Source of the DNA: Parvularcula sp. IMCC14364
GTDB lineage: Bacteria; Pseudomonadota; Alphaproteobacteria; Caulobacterales; Parvularculaceae
Assembly (NCBI RefSeq): GCF_030758415.1
Contig: NZ_CP132334.1
Span: forward strand, 310,001-374,000
DNA length: 64,000 bases
Direction: 5' to 3'
Shown here: positions 43,743-51,984 of the stretch, piece after piece
Layout of the letters: the number at the start of each line of letters is the position of its first letter
How positions within the stretch are numbered: the first letter of the stretch is position 1
Made by a program: the position numbers and the translations under genes
The notes under the pieces: generated by a model
Told to the model about the DNA's origin: nothing
Seen by the model: only the letters and a program-made list of their open reading frames with translations
The model's database searches: none

Positions 43743-44825
43743 TCAGGCCGCTTCTGACTTGCGTGAATCCATCTCGATGCGGTTACGGCCATTATTCTTG
43801 GCGTCATAGAGTTTTGCATCAGCGCGCTGGATCAGCGTTTCTGCTTCAAAGCCATCCTGCAACATGCTCATGCCGAAAGATGACGTCACCTTGCCGACGC
43901 ATTGCCCGGTGCTCTTGATGACCAGCTTGGAAGACTCAAGGTCCTTGCGGATCTTCTCCACCAGATGGAACGCAGACTGCATATTCGTCTGTGGCAGGAT
44001 CAGCGCAAATTCTTCCCCGCCATAACGCGCAGCAATGTCGCGTCCTTTGACGTTATTGGAAATCAGGGAGGCGAATGTCTGCAGGATACCGTCACCAACC
44101 TGGTGACCATAGGTGTCGTTGACACGCTTGAAATGATCGATGTCGGCCAGCACCAGTGTCAGGTCTGTGCCGTTCTCGCGGGCCGTCGCGATTTCGCGGG
44201 CAAGACTGATATCGAAACTGCGGCGATTGGCCAGTTTGGTCAGGCCATCGCGCATGCTTTCGTCGCGGGCCTTGGCCAACTGGGCATTCAGTTCATGAAT
44301 CTGTGACTGGGATTTCTGCAACCCTGAATTCAGGGTTTCCGTCATCTCTCTCATTTCCTGGTTCTGGGCGATCAGGGACGTGACAATTTCAGCAATCTTG
44401 TCCGGAGAGACTGCATCAGGCAGTTGCTCCTGTGCAGCATCTAGTGAGCTGCAATAGCTGTCGCTGCTGCTCATGCCCTGCTGCACCAGCCGCATGACGC
44501 TGACCATCTCTTTTTCAAAATCATTGCCGATTTTTTCGCTTTGGCGCTTTTCCGCTTCGTCAGCGGAAAGGAATTTATCGTGCAGCTGGTTGATGTCATA
44601 AACACTCAGACTGCCCGTCTTTTCGAGTGTTTCATCAACCGTGCGGACCATGTCTTCATCAGAACGCGCGGCATAGCTGTACCAGAAAGCATAAGTGCTT
44701 GGATAAGCTGGCGTCTGGTGTTCTTCGATATAGGTGAAGGCTTTTTCAGCGATTTCAGACGCCTTTTTGTACTCTTTGGTCGCCTTGCTGTTCTGTTTCT
44801 GGTTTTCTTCTGTCATGTTCTGCAC
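43743..44825 (-). CDS. GGDEF-domain diguanylate cyclase
   Basis: Makes cyclic di-GMP from two GTP. The C-terminal catalytic domain (about residues 190-355) has the intact active site ARYGGEEFALILPQ and DIDHFKRVNDTYGHQVGD. The inhibitory I site, normally RxxD five residues before GGEEF, reads KGRD here, so product inhibition may be weak. The N-terminal 130 residues have no membrane helix and include AYPSTYAFWYSYAARSDEDM, a domain seen with alphaproteobacterial cyclases. 360 residues; an internal ATG at 44816 is an alternative start. It lies next to motility genes, which cyclic di-GMP often controls. Confidence 0.93.
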   Translation of the reverse strand: MQNMTEENQKQNSKATKEYKKASEIAEKAFTYIEEHQTPAYPSTYAFWYSYAARSDEDMVRTVDETLEKTGSLSVYDINQLHDKFLSADEAEKRQSEKIGNDFEKEMVSVMRLVQQGMSSSDSYCSSLDAAQEQLPDAVSPDKIAEIVTSLIAQNQEMREMTETLNSGLQKSQSQIHELNAQLAKARDESMRDGLTKLANRRSFDISLAREIATARENGTDLTLVLADIDHFKRVNDTYGHQVGDGILQTFASLISNNVKGRDIAARYGGEEFALILPQTNMQSAFHLVEKIRKDLESSKLVIKSTGQCVGKVTSSFGMSMLQDGFEAETLIQRADAKLYDAKNNGRNRIEMDSRKSEAA

Positions 44826-44978
44826 CTGAACCGTTAGGAGGGAGGATTGCAGACTTTCTACGACGATTAGGTGGTAAAACCGTTAATCGCGCAGAAATTG
44901 CGGCATTTTCGCCTCCTCTGACAGCAACGTAACCCGCAGATACTCGCTTTTTCACACAAGCGGCGCTAGGATATGGGC

Positions 44979-45200
44979 ATGAACCCGTTAGACTCATTTG
45001 GCAGCGGCAAGGCTGTCCTGGAATATCTTGATGGTGAATTTGCCATCATTGAACATGGCAGTTTTGTCCTCTGCGCCGTCACCGGCAAGCAGATTCCGCT
45101 GGAATCCCTGCGCTACTGGAGCGTGGACCGGCAGGAAGCCTATCTGAACGCACATATTGCTGCAGAAGCCATGTATGCCGATGGCAAACTGAAAAGCTGA
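44979..45200 (+). CDS. DUF2093 small protein
   Basis: A 73-residue protein with the DUF2093 pattern ILEYLDGEF-like near the start (VLEYLDGEFAIIEHGSFVLC), then AVTGKQIPLESLRYWSVDRQ and EAYLNAHIA. It is conserved in alphaproteobacteria and of unknown function. The ATG at 44979 has AGG eight bases upstream; an ATG at 44973 lies almost on that AGG. An M23 peptidase gene follows after 14 nt, so they are likely cotranscribed. Confidence 0.8.
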   Translation: MNPLDSFGSGKAVLEYLDGEFAIIEHGSFVLCAVTGKQIPLESLRYWSVDRQEAYLNAHIAAEAMYADGKLKS

Positions 45201-45214
45201 GAGAAGGAAAACGC

Positions 45215-46258
45215 ATGTCCTTTATACGCATGTTCCCTGAACAAATATCCGCTCGTCGTCATGCCTTGCTGCTGGCTGCAGCCTTCTCCGCTCTGGCGCT
45301 GGCTGGCACACCCGCCGCTGCGACACCGGGAGAAGAGGCCAAGGTCACCAGTTCGGCCGCCAGCATGAAAGACCTGATGCGCGAGGCTGGCCTTGCCAGT
45401 TCCACACAGGCGCTGGGCTCTGCCTCCCTGTCCATGGAGATGAAAGTCGCCCAGCTCGACACCAGTGAGATCCGGCCCGATGGCGGCATCACGCCGCCCA
45501 CCTTGGCAGGTGATTTTGCGCAGGGCGGCCTGATCATTGGTCAGACACAGCCCGGCTCAACGGTGATGCTGGATGACATGACCCTGGATGTGGACGGTGA
45601 GGGCCGCTTTATTTTCGGCTTCAACCGGGACCATCCGGAGACGGCCATTTTGCGTATCACGTATGCTGATGGTACTATTCTGGCGCCGCAAACCCTGAAC
45701 ATTGAACCGCGCGAGTTCAAGATCGAGCGCATAGACGGCCTGCCGGACAACAAGGTGAACGCGTTCACCCCGGAGGAAGAGCAGAAGATTGTCCGTGGTA
45801 TCGAATTGAAAAAATCCGCCCGCGCCAACATGCAGAAACAGGCTGACTGGACCAGTGGGTTTGACTGGCCGGTCAAAGGCCGTATCAGCGGCGTCTTCGG
45901 CTCGCAGCGCATTCTCAACGGGGTGCCCCGGCGCTTCCATTCCGGTGTGGATGTTGCCGCGCCCACCGGCACGGATCTGCGCGCGCCCGCAGATGGCATC
46001 ATCACGCTGGCGGAAGATGACATGTATTTTGAGGGCGGACTTGTCTTTATCGACCATGGTCAGGGGCTGGAAAGTGCCCTGATGCATATGTCGCGTGTAG
46101 ATGTGGAAGCCGGCCAGCGCGTCAGCAAGGGCGACATCATCGGCGCGATCGGGGCCACCGGCCGTGCCACCGGCCCGCATATGCACTGGAGCCTCAAATG
46201 GCGTGATCGTCTGCTGGATGCGCAGCTCGTGGTGCCTGATATGGCTGACGAAGGATAA
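45215..46258 (+). CDS. Secreted M23-family (LytM-type) metallopeptidase
   Basis: Zinc endopeptidase acting on peptidoglycan, or a LytM-type activator of amidases. It has an N-terminal signal peptide (about residues 10-36, ending AAATP), a middle beta region (85-190) and a C-terminal M23 domain. The zinc motif RFHSGVDVAAPTG supplies His and Asp, and GRATGPHMHWSLKW supplies the HxH. These are all present, so it should be active. 347 residues. AGAAGGAAA precedes the ATG. It lies between DUF2093 and a Kazal-type lipoprotein. Confidence 0.92.
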   Translation: MSFIRMFPEQISARRHALLLAAAFSALALAGTPAAATPGEEAKVTSSAASMKDLMREAGLASSTQALGSASLSMEMKVAQLDTSEIRPDGGITPPTLAGDFAQGGLIIGQTQPGSTVMLDDMTLDVDGEGRFIFGFNRDHPETAILRITYADGTILAPQTLNIEPREFKIERIDGLPDNKVNAFTPEEEQKIVRGIELKKSARANMQKQADWTSGFDWPVKGRISGVFGSQRILNGVPRRFHSGVDVAAPTGTDLRAPADGIITLAEDDMYFEGGLVFIDHGQGLESALMHMSRVDVEAGQRVSKGDIIGAIGATGRATGPHMHWSLKWRDRLLDAQLVVPDMADEG

Positions 46259-46263
46259 TCCGA

Positions 46264-46602
46264 ATGCGCCGCATCTTTTTGCTGCTTTCGGTATTGCTGC
46301 TCTCATCTGCCTGTATGAGCGATCGTCACCGGGACGCCCTGAACAGTGACCGGCTTTCAGATACAGGCCAGTCCTGCGCAGGCATCGCCGGTCTGCAATG
46401 TGCTCAGAAGGGTGACTATTGCGCCATGCCGGTGGGCCAGTGCCGCGTCACGGATATGGCAGGCACTTGCACCGCGCGCCCACAATTCTGCACCCGGGAG
46501 TATCGCCCGGTCTGTGGCTGCGATGGCAAAACCTACAGCAACGCCTGCACTGCCGCATCAGCCGGGGTCAATATCGTCACCAACCGACCTTGCGCTGAAT
46601 AA
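46264..46602 (+). CDS. Kazal-type protease inhibitor domain lipoprotein
   Basis: A 112-residue protein with a lipoprotein signal whose lipobox is SSAC (Cys about residue 17). The C-terminal 40 residues form a Kazal domain: CTREYRPVCGCDGKTYSNAC with further Cys near the end. The region before it (about 38-72) has additional cysteines. Kazal domains inhibit serine proteases; in bacteria the target is usually unknown. It starts 5 nt after the M23 gene and may be its operon partner. Confidence 0.85.
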   Translation: MRRIFLLLSVLLLSSACMSDRHRDALNSDRLSDTGQSCAGIAGLQCAQKGDYCAMPVGQCRVTDMAGTCTARPQFCTREYRPVCGCDGKTYSNACTAASAGVNIVTNRPCAE

Positions 46603-46636
46603 CGTTGTGCTGAAGAACTGCTGCGCAGAGCCGCAC

Positions 46637-48499
46637 TCACCCATCCGTAAATTGCAGGGCAGAGAGCCGTGCATAAATGCCGCCATTGGACAGGAGTTGT
46701 TCGTGGTTGCCCAGTTCGACAATCCGGCCCTTGTCCATCACGGCGATCATGTCCGCCTTGCGGATGGTGGACAGCCGGTGCGCGATGACAATGGTTGTTC
46801 TGCCGGCGGAAAGGCGTGCCAGCGCGTCCTGTACCTTGCGCTCTGATTCTGCATCCAGCGCCGATGTTGCCTCATCCAGCAGCAGGATCGGCGCGTCCTT
46901 CAGGAAAGCACGGGCAAGGGCAATGCGCTGGCGCTGCCCGCCGGAAAGGTTGTTGCCCGCATCGCCAACCCGCGTTTCATAGCCCTTTTCAAGCTCGCGA
47001 ATGAACTCATCAGCGGCGGCGGCATTGGCCGCTTCAATCACATCTTCAGCACGCGCCCCTTCCTGCCCGAACAGGATATTGTTGCTGATCGTATCATCAA
47101 ACAGGATCGCTTCCTGTGTCACCAGGGCAATCTGGTCGCGCAGGGAAGAAAGCGTCAGTTCCCGGATATTCTGGCCATTGACCAGAATGTCACCGCTTGT
47201 GCAGTCGTAAAGGCGCGGCAGCAGGTTGAACACGGTGGATTTGCCAGCGCCTGACTCGCCCACCAGGGCGACAGTCTGGCCCGCTTCAATATCAAGCGTG
47301 AAGTCACGCAGCGCCTGTTCGCTCCCGCCATAGGAGAATGAGACCTGCCGGAAGGAGACGGGCAGGGCCTTCTGACCGGCCTCAACGCGAACCGGCCTGG
47401 CATCCGCCGCCTGCGTAATCTCCGGCTGCCGGTCAATCACCCAGAAAATCCGCTCCAGGGCAGCAAAGCCTTCCTGCAGCACAGCGTTGATGGTGCCAAG
47501 GCCGCGTGCGGGGGCCGAAAGAAGCGTCAGGGTAATGATGAAGGCAATCAGGCTTTCTGTTTCCAGGTGCCCGGTCGAAATGCGCCAGGCCGCAATGCCG
47601 ACAATAAAGGCCACCGCGACAGAGCCGATCAGCGTAATCAGCGGCTCATTGGCCGCGCGCGTGCGCACGACCTTCAGCAGCAACTGCCGCCGTTCATCAA
47701 AGGACTCATCTGCGCGCTTTTGCTCATAATCTTCCAGCCGATAGGTCTTGACCATCTGTGCACTGCGCATACTCTCGGTCAACTGGCTGGTCATGTCGCC
47801 AATCTGGTCCTGCACCTTTGCCGCAAACCGCCGCAGATATTTGCCCAGCCACGTCACCGGCAGGCCGACAGTGGGGTAAATCAGCAGCACAACCAGAAAC
47901 AGCACCCAGTCGGTATAGATCATCACCCCGCAATAGGTCAGCAAAAGCAGAATATCGCGCACCGAATTGGGCGCCCGGGTCAGGCTTTCGCGCAGGATTG
48001 TCGTGTCATTGGTAAAGCGCGAGACAAGCTGCCCGGCCCCGTCCTCCCGGGTCTGGGCAAAATCATAGGTCAGGAAGTTCTGGAACATGGCCTTCTGCAA
48101 ATCGCGCAGGGTGCCGACCGCCGCTGTCTGGCTCATGATGGCATAAAGATAGGAGGTCGCCGCCATGGCAATCCCCACAGCAAGCATCGCCACCGGCCCC
48201 AAAATCATGACCTGGCGCAGGGCCGAGGGGGTGCCATCCGTCTCTCCGGCCCCGGCATCCCCAACTCCGGCGTCAGCGGCCCGGCCGCTGGTGAACCCGG
48301 CAAAAATCCATTCGGTCAGCAGCGGGAAAGCCGCGCTGGCCGCCGCAAGCAATATCATGAAGCCGAACGCGGCCAGCAATTGCGGCGTATAGGCGGACAT
48401 ATAGTCCCGCCAGAGCCGTCTTGCGAGGCCGGGCTGGCGCACTTCCTGCGGGTTGTCGTTTGCGCTGTTGAGCACTGTCTTTCTACCTGTGTCTGCCAA
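46637..48499 (-). CDS. MsbA-like ABC transporter (membrane and ATPase domains fused)
   Basis: A half-transporter with six membrane helices (about residues 35-320) and a C-terminal ATPase: Walker A GESGAGKST, signature LSGGQRQRIALARAF, Walker B ILLLDEATSALD and switch His in VIAHRLSTIRKADMI. 620 residues. The lipid A/KDO operon nearby suggests it flips lipid A-core like MsbA, though multidrug export is possible. The start is uncertain: the frame opens with TTG at 48499, while GTG at 48475 follows a better AGGTAGAAAG. Its upstream region holds the G-rich tract and the 11-bp repeat array. Confidence 0.88.
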   Translation of the reverse strand: MADTGRKTVLNSANDNPQEVRQPGLARRLWRDYMSAYTPQLLAAFGFMILLAAASAAFPLLTEWIFAGFTSGRAADAGVGDAGAGETDGTPSALRQVMILGPVAMLAVGIAMAATSYLYAIMSQTAAVGTLRDLQKAMFQNFLTYDFAQTREDGAGQLVSRFTNDTTILRESLTRAPNSVRDILLLLTYCGVMIYTDWVLFLVVLLIYPTVGLPVTWLGKYLRRFAAKVQDQIGDMTSQLTESMRSAQMVKTYRLEDYEQKRADESFDERRQLLLKVVRTRAANEPLITLIGSVAVAFIVGIAAWRISTGHLETESLIAFIITLTLLSAPARGLGTINAVLQEGFAALERIFWVIDRQPEITQAADARPVRVEAGQKALPVSFRQVSFSYGGSEQALRDFTLDIEAGQTVALVGESGAGKSTVFNLLPRLYDCTSGDILVNGQNIRELTLSSLRDQIALVTQEAILFDDTISNNILFGQEGARAEDVIEAANAAAADEFIRELEKGYETRVGDAGNNLSGGQRQRIALARAFLKDAPILLLDEATSALDAESERKVQDALARLSAGRTTIVIAHRLSTIRKADMIAVMDKGRIVELGNHEQLLSNGGIYARLSALQFTDG

Positions 48500-48567
48500 A
48501 GAACCAGCCGCACCATGTGCCGCCCCGCGGGCAAATGCAAACCATGCAGATACTGCCCGACAGGCCA

Positions 48568-48602
48568 GGGGGAAAGGGAGGGGGAAAGCCGGGGGGAAGG
48601 GG
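48568..48602 (+). other. G-rich tract with G-quadruplex pattern
   Basis: Runs of G5, G3, G5, G6 and G4 are separated by loops AAA, A, AAAGCC and AA, which fits a four-run G-quadruplex pattern. It lies 69 bp upstream of the ABC transporter start (on the opposite strand to its message) and 4 bp before the DnaA-box-like array. Confidence 0.6.
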
Positions 48603-48606
48603 AGAC

Positions 48607-48698
48607 TTATCCACCCCCGGCTGTGGATAAAATGTGGATAGCCAGTGGATGCTGTGTGGGTTGTATGTGGATGGCGTGTGGATCGCGTGCGGACGTTT
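48607..48698 (+). repeat. Tandem 11-bp DnaA-box-like iterons
   Basis: Six units start exactly every 11 bp at 48622, 48633, 48644, 48655, 48666 and 48677. Five carry TGTGGAT or AGTGGAT, one has TGTGGGT, and a decayed seventh (TGCGGAC) is at 48688. The first unit, TGTGGATAA, is the exact reverse complement of the classical DnaA box TTATCCACA. An opposed TTATCCACC is at 48607-48615. The 11-bp phase puts all units on one face of the helix and is not a coding period. No AT-rich unwinding element or replication gene is adjacent. Confidence 0.75.
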
Positions 48699-48836
48699 CG
48701 CCCCCAGCGCCCCCCGCCAGAGACTATTCAGCGACGATGAAGGCTGACGATAAACCCGACGATGAATAAAGGGCCCGGCAGCTGGTCAGGAATACGGGCA
48801 TGGACGGTCGTTGAGGAACGGCACATTGAACGGGTA

Positions 48837-48893
48837 TGCTTGGCCCTAATGCGACATTAGGTTTGCTCCCTGAATGACCCTTTAGGCCAAGCA
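48837..48893. repeat. Nested inverted repeats upstream of the TIR-WD40 gene
   Basis: An outer pair TGCTTGGCC (48837-48845) and GGCCAAGCA (48885-48893) encloses an inner palindrome CCTAATG-CGA-CATTAGG (48845-48861). It lies 73 bp before the TIR-WD40 start codon. It could be an operator or an RNA structure. A second copy was not seen after the gene. Confidence 0.55.
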
Positions 48894-48965
48894 GGCGACA
48901 TTCAGTTTGATTCTGGCACCTGATACGATAACCTGCCCTTGCAGACTTTTGGGGGAAGGCGCATT

Positions 48966-50771
48966 ATGTCGGACTATAAATATCGGGCTTTCATCAGCTA
49001 TAGTCATGCGGATCAGAAATGGGGCCGCTGGCTCCATAAAGCCCTTGAAACCTTCAAAGTCCCCAAAGAATTGGTCGGTCAGGAAACCGCTGTTGGCGTC
49101 ACCCCGAAACGCCTGGGCAAAGTCTTCCGGGATGATGATGAACTGGGGACCCATGCTGATTTGGGGGCCAAGATCACCGCGGCCTTGCAGGACAGTGATG
49201 TCCTCATCGTGGTATGTTCGCCCAATTCGGCAAAGTCCCAATGGGTGAACCAGGAAATCCATGATTTCAAGAAACTGGGTCGCCCCCACCGTGTCTTTGC
49301 GCTCATCGTCGAGGGCGAACCCCATGCGGCTGAGCCAGCAGAGGAATGTTTCCCAAACGCTCTTAAATATACCCTTGCGGAAGACGGGACGCTCTCTGAC
49401 GAACCGGCCGAACCGCTGCCCACCGATGTCCGGAAGTTTGGCAAGGAAGACAGTCTCCTGCGTCTCGTCAGTGGTTTGTTAGATGTCGATTATGATGTCC
49501 TCAAAAACCGAGAGCGGATCAGGGTCCGACAACAGGCGCGGCGGGCGCGGGCGCTGTTCTCTGGCGGTGCACTGTTGTTCGCCATCGGGGCCATCGCAAC
49601 CGTTCTGGCGACGGTGCAGAGCAAAAGCGTCGTTGACGCCCGATCCCTCCTTTTCGCGGAGAAGGCGACGCAGCTCTCCGACAATTTCCGCTACGACGCA
49701 GCCATGCTTTGGGCCCTGGGCGGATTGGCGGCGCCCACAAATCTCATCAAATCCGATGATACCCAGGCGATGGCGCAGTTTCGACGGGCCTTTCGGCGAA
49801 ATCTGGTGCTGGAGGGCCACGGGAACTGGGTTGTTCACGCGGCGTTCAGCCCCGACGGGACCCGGATTGTCACGGCTTCTAGGGATAACACAGCGCGGCT
49901 CTGGGATGCCGAGACGGGGGCGCTGATCACCCCGCTGGAGGGCCACGGGAACTGGGTTGTTCACGCGGCGTTCAGCCCGGACGGGACCCGGATTGTCACC
50001 GCCTCTCATGATAACACAGCGCGGCTCTGGGATGCCGAGACGGGGGCGCTGATCACCCCGCTGGAGGGCCACGGGAACTGGGTTGTTCACGCGGCGTTCA
50101 GCTCTGACGGGACCCGGATTGTCACCGCCTCTCATGATGACACCGCGCGGCTCTGGGATGCCGAGACGGGGGCGCTCATCACCCCGCTGGAGGGCCACGG
50201 GGCCCGAGTCGTTTACGCGGCGTTCAGTCCGGACGGGGCCCGGATTGTCACGGCTTCTAGGGATGACACCGCGCGGCTCTGGGATGCCGAGACGGGGGCG
50301 CTCATCATCCCGCTGGAGGGCCACGGGGGCGATGTCGTTCACGCGGCGTTCAGCTCTGACGGGACCCGGATTGTCACCGCCTCTGATGATGACACCGCGC
50401 GGCTCTGGGATGCCGAGACGGGGGCGCTCATCATCCCGCTGGAGGGCCACGGGGGCGATGTCGTTCACGCGGCGTTCAGCTTAGACGGGACCCGGATTGT
50501 CACCGCCTCTGATGATGACACCGCGCGGCTCTGGGATGCGATGGCAGGTCCCTACACCTGGAGCCGGGAAGATATGTTCCGGCTCGGCTGTGAGCGCAAA
50601 GAACTGAATGGGCGCCCGGAGTATACGGAGGTGTCGCCCATTCTCAGCGGATTGTCCGTCGACGGCACACCCTTGCGCGACCCTTGTGATCGCCACGGCT
50701 TAAAAAGCCCCAAATGGTGGCGCGTGAAGGCCGAGCAGGCGTGGCAGGGCGTTTCCCGGCTATGGGATTGA
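48966..50771 (+). CDS. TIR-transmembrane-WD40 repeat protein
   Basis: A 601-residue protein. The N-terminal TIR domain (about 1-140) starts DYKYRAFISYSHADQKWGRW and has SQWVNQEIHDF, where the Glu (about residue 97) matches the catalytic Glu of NAD-cleaving TIR domains (compare W-V-x-x-E in SARM1). A transmembrane helix follows at about 196-218, then six 42-residue WD40 blades (EGHGNWVVHAAFSPDGTRIV; NTARLWDAETGALI) and a short tail. The ATG at 48966 has GGGGGAAGG upstream. It sits alone inside the lipid A locus. Prokaryotic TIR proteins often act in phage defence or cell death; that role here is inference. No partner gene is adjacent. Confidence 0.85.
   Translation: MSDYKYRAFISYSHADQKWGRWLHKALETFKVPKELVGQETAVGVTPKRLGKVFRDDDELGTHADLGAKITAALQDSDVLIVVCSPNSAKSQWVNQEIHDFKKLGRPHRVFALIVEGEPHAAEPAEECFPNALKYTLAEDGTLSDEPAEPLPTDVRKFGKEDSLLRLVSGLLDVDYDVLKNRERIRVRQQARRARALFSGGALLFAIGAIATVLATVQSKSVVDARSLLFAEKATQLSDNFRYDAAMLWALGGLAAPTNLIKSDDTQAMAQFRRAFRRNLVLEGHGNWVVHAAFSPDGTRIVTASRDNTARLWDAETGALITPLEGHGNWVVHAAFSPDGTRIVTASHDNTARLWDAETGALITPLEGHGNWVVHAAFSSDGTRIVTASHDDTARLWDAETGALITPLEGHGARVVYAAFSPDGARIVTASRDDTARLWDAETGALIIPLEGHGGDVVHAAFSSDGTRIVTASDDDTARLWDAETGALIIPLEGHGGDVVHAAFSLDGTRIVTASDDDTARLWDAMAGPYTWSREDMFRLGCERKELNGRPEYTEVSPILSGLSVDGTPLRDPCDRHGLKSPKWWRVKAEQAWQGVSRLWD
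49809..50540 (+). repeat. Six near-identical 126-bp repeats coding WD40 blades
   Basis: Units begin at 49809, 49935, 50061, 50187, 50313 and 50439, each 126 bp, the last incomplete. They are almost identical at DNA level, including synonymous positions, with changes focused on a few codons (for example GNW, GAR and GGD after GH; RDN, HDN, HDD, RDD and DDD before TARLWD). This shows recent expansion or gene conversion, and blade number may vary between strains. Confidence 0.93.
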
Positions 50772-51231
50772 GGCCCGTGTTGCAAGGGTCTGTTTTCACC
50801 CTGCCAAAGAGCGGGCGGTCCAAGCACAACGTCTACAAACTGAATTTTAGCATTCCAGCACGTGGGAGCGCGCTTCAACCGGCTCGAAACTGGGGCAGAT
50901 TCGCCGCTCGCAAATTCGGCTGAGATGACCGCTATTGGCGAGTATTTGCCAGTTATTCTCGCTAACTCTAATGTCCGATATTCGGAACTTCCTCACGGGC
51001 GGTCAACGTCCACTTCCCGGATCAAGCCGCTGTTCAGTCTTGATCCTTGACTGGCCGCCCGATCTTAAGTCTGGCCTTAAGCCTTGCCCCAAGCCCGACC
51101 TCTAGGCCCGGCCCACCGGCCCCCGGCCAAGCCCCGGCGCATATTCGTGCCCGTAACCGCATATCGGGCTTTGTCAGGGCGGCGGCAAGCGTCTATAAGC
51201 GGCCATTCCAGTTACATGTATCCCGTCCTTC
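50772..51231. other. Intergenic region before the lipid A operon
   Basis: No gene is seen in these 460 bp. The first part (about 50820-51000) is AT-richer than its surroundings and may be a remnant that came with the TIR-WD40 gene. Short inverted repeats around 50784-50804 (AGGGT/ACCCT) lack a T-run. The last 60 bp carry the operon promoter described separately. Confidence 0.5.
51171..51199 (+). promoter_or_regulatory. Sigma-70-like promoter of the lipid A operon
   Basis: TTGTCA at 51171-51176 and TATAAG at 51194-51199 are separated by exactly 17 bp. The -10 ends 32 bp before the ATG of the DUF374 gene, leaving a short leader without a clear Shine-Dalgarno sequence. Confidence 0.6.
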
Positions 51232-51984
51232 ATGGCCATAAAGTCTTCAAAACCCAACCCTTTCCTGGCCTGGTGCCTGGGCATCATCGTGCCGGCCTGG
51301 ATCCGCCTGATCCGGCTGACCACGCGCTGGGAGGTGATCGGCGAAGAGAATTTCGAGCAGGCCCGCACCAGCGACAAGGGCATGATTGTGGTCTTCTGGC
51401 ACAGTCGCATCCTGATGATGGTCGATCAGCGGCGTCTGTTCCCCAAGCGCTTCTGGTTCATGATTTCCGAACACCGGGATGGTGAGCTCATTGCCCGGGC
51501 GGTGAAGGGCTTTGACATTTCATTCGCCCGTGGCTCGGCCCGCAATCCGCGCAAAAAGGCCAAGAACAAGAGCGGCTCCAATGCCCTGCGCACGCTGCTA
51601 AAGGCCTTGCGCCGGGGCGAGGGGGTGGGCCTGACCCCCGATGGCCCGCGCGGCCCGCGCGAAAAGTGCCATGCCGGCATCGTCCAGTTGGCCAAACTCT
51701 CCGGCGTGCCGGTCTATCCGGCGGCCTATGCGGTCAAGCGGGCGCATTTCTTCTCCACCTGGGACAGGTTTCACCTGCCGCTGCCTTTCTCCCGCGGCTG
51801 TTATGTCTATGGTAAGCCCATTGACGTGACCGGCGATGAGGAAGAAGCCCGTCAGCAGATTGAACAGGCCCTGCGGGACGTGACCAGCACCGCTGACCGT
51901 CGCATGGGGCATCTGGTACCAGACCTGCAACAGGTGCAGGCAGCGCCGGGCGCAGAGGAGAGAAAGACCATATCCCCGTCATGA
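51232..51984 (+). CDS. DUF374 lysophospholipid acyltransferase-like protein
   Basis: A 250-residue acyltransferase-like protein. Visible features are a hydrophobic N-terminal segment, the motif VFWHSRILMM, and GVGLTPDGPRGPREKCHAGI, typical of the DUF374 group that lies beside waaA in alphaproteobacteria. It is probably a membrane-associated enzyme of lipid A or phospholipid acylation; the exact acceptor is unknown. It is the first gene of the four-gene operon and overlaps waaA by 4 bp (ATGA). Confidence 0.88.
   Translation: MAIKSSKPNPFLAWCLGIIVPAWIRLIRLTTRWEVIGEENFEQARTSDKGMIVVFWHSRILMMVDQRRLFPKRFWFMISEHRDGELIARAVKGFDISFARGSARNPRKKAKNKSGSNALRTLLKALRRGEGVGLTPDGPRGPREKCHAGIVQLAKLSGVPVYPAAYAVKRAHFFSTWDRFHLPLPFSRGCYVYGKPIDVTGDEEEARQQIEQALRDVTSTADRRMGHLVPDLQQVQAAPGAEERKTISPS

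Noticed and set aside
47567-48769. Long plus-strand open frame (400 codons) opposite the ABC transporter gene
   Set aside because: It is antisense to the intact transporter domains, is rich in His/Gln/Arg as expected for a shadow frame, and has no recognisable domain.
48500-48965. Chromosomal replication origin at the DnaA-box-like array
   Set aside because: No AT-rich unwinding region, no dnaA, parAB, hemE or similar origin neighbours. I keep it as a DnaA-type array only.
49479-50468. Minus-strand repetitive open frame opposite the WD40 repeats
   Set aside because: Its periodic sequence is only the reverse reading of the 126-bp WD40 repeats, whose period is a multiple of three and so keeps any frame open.
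49809-50540. Possible CRISPR-like array
   Set aside because: The units are contiguous 126-bp coding repeats without spacers, and they encode WD40 blades.
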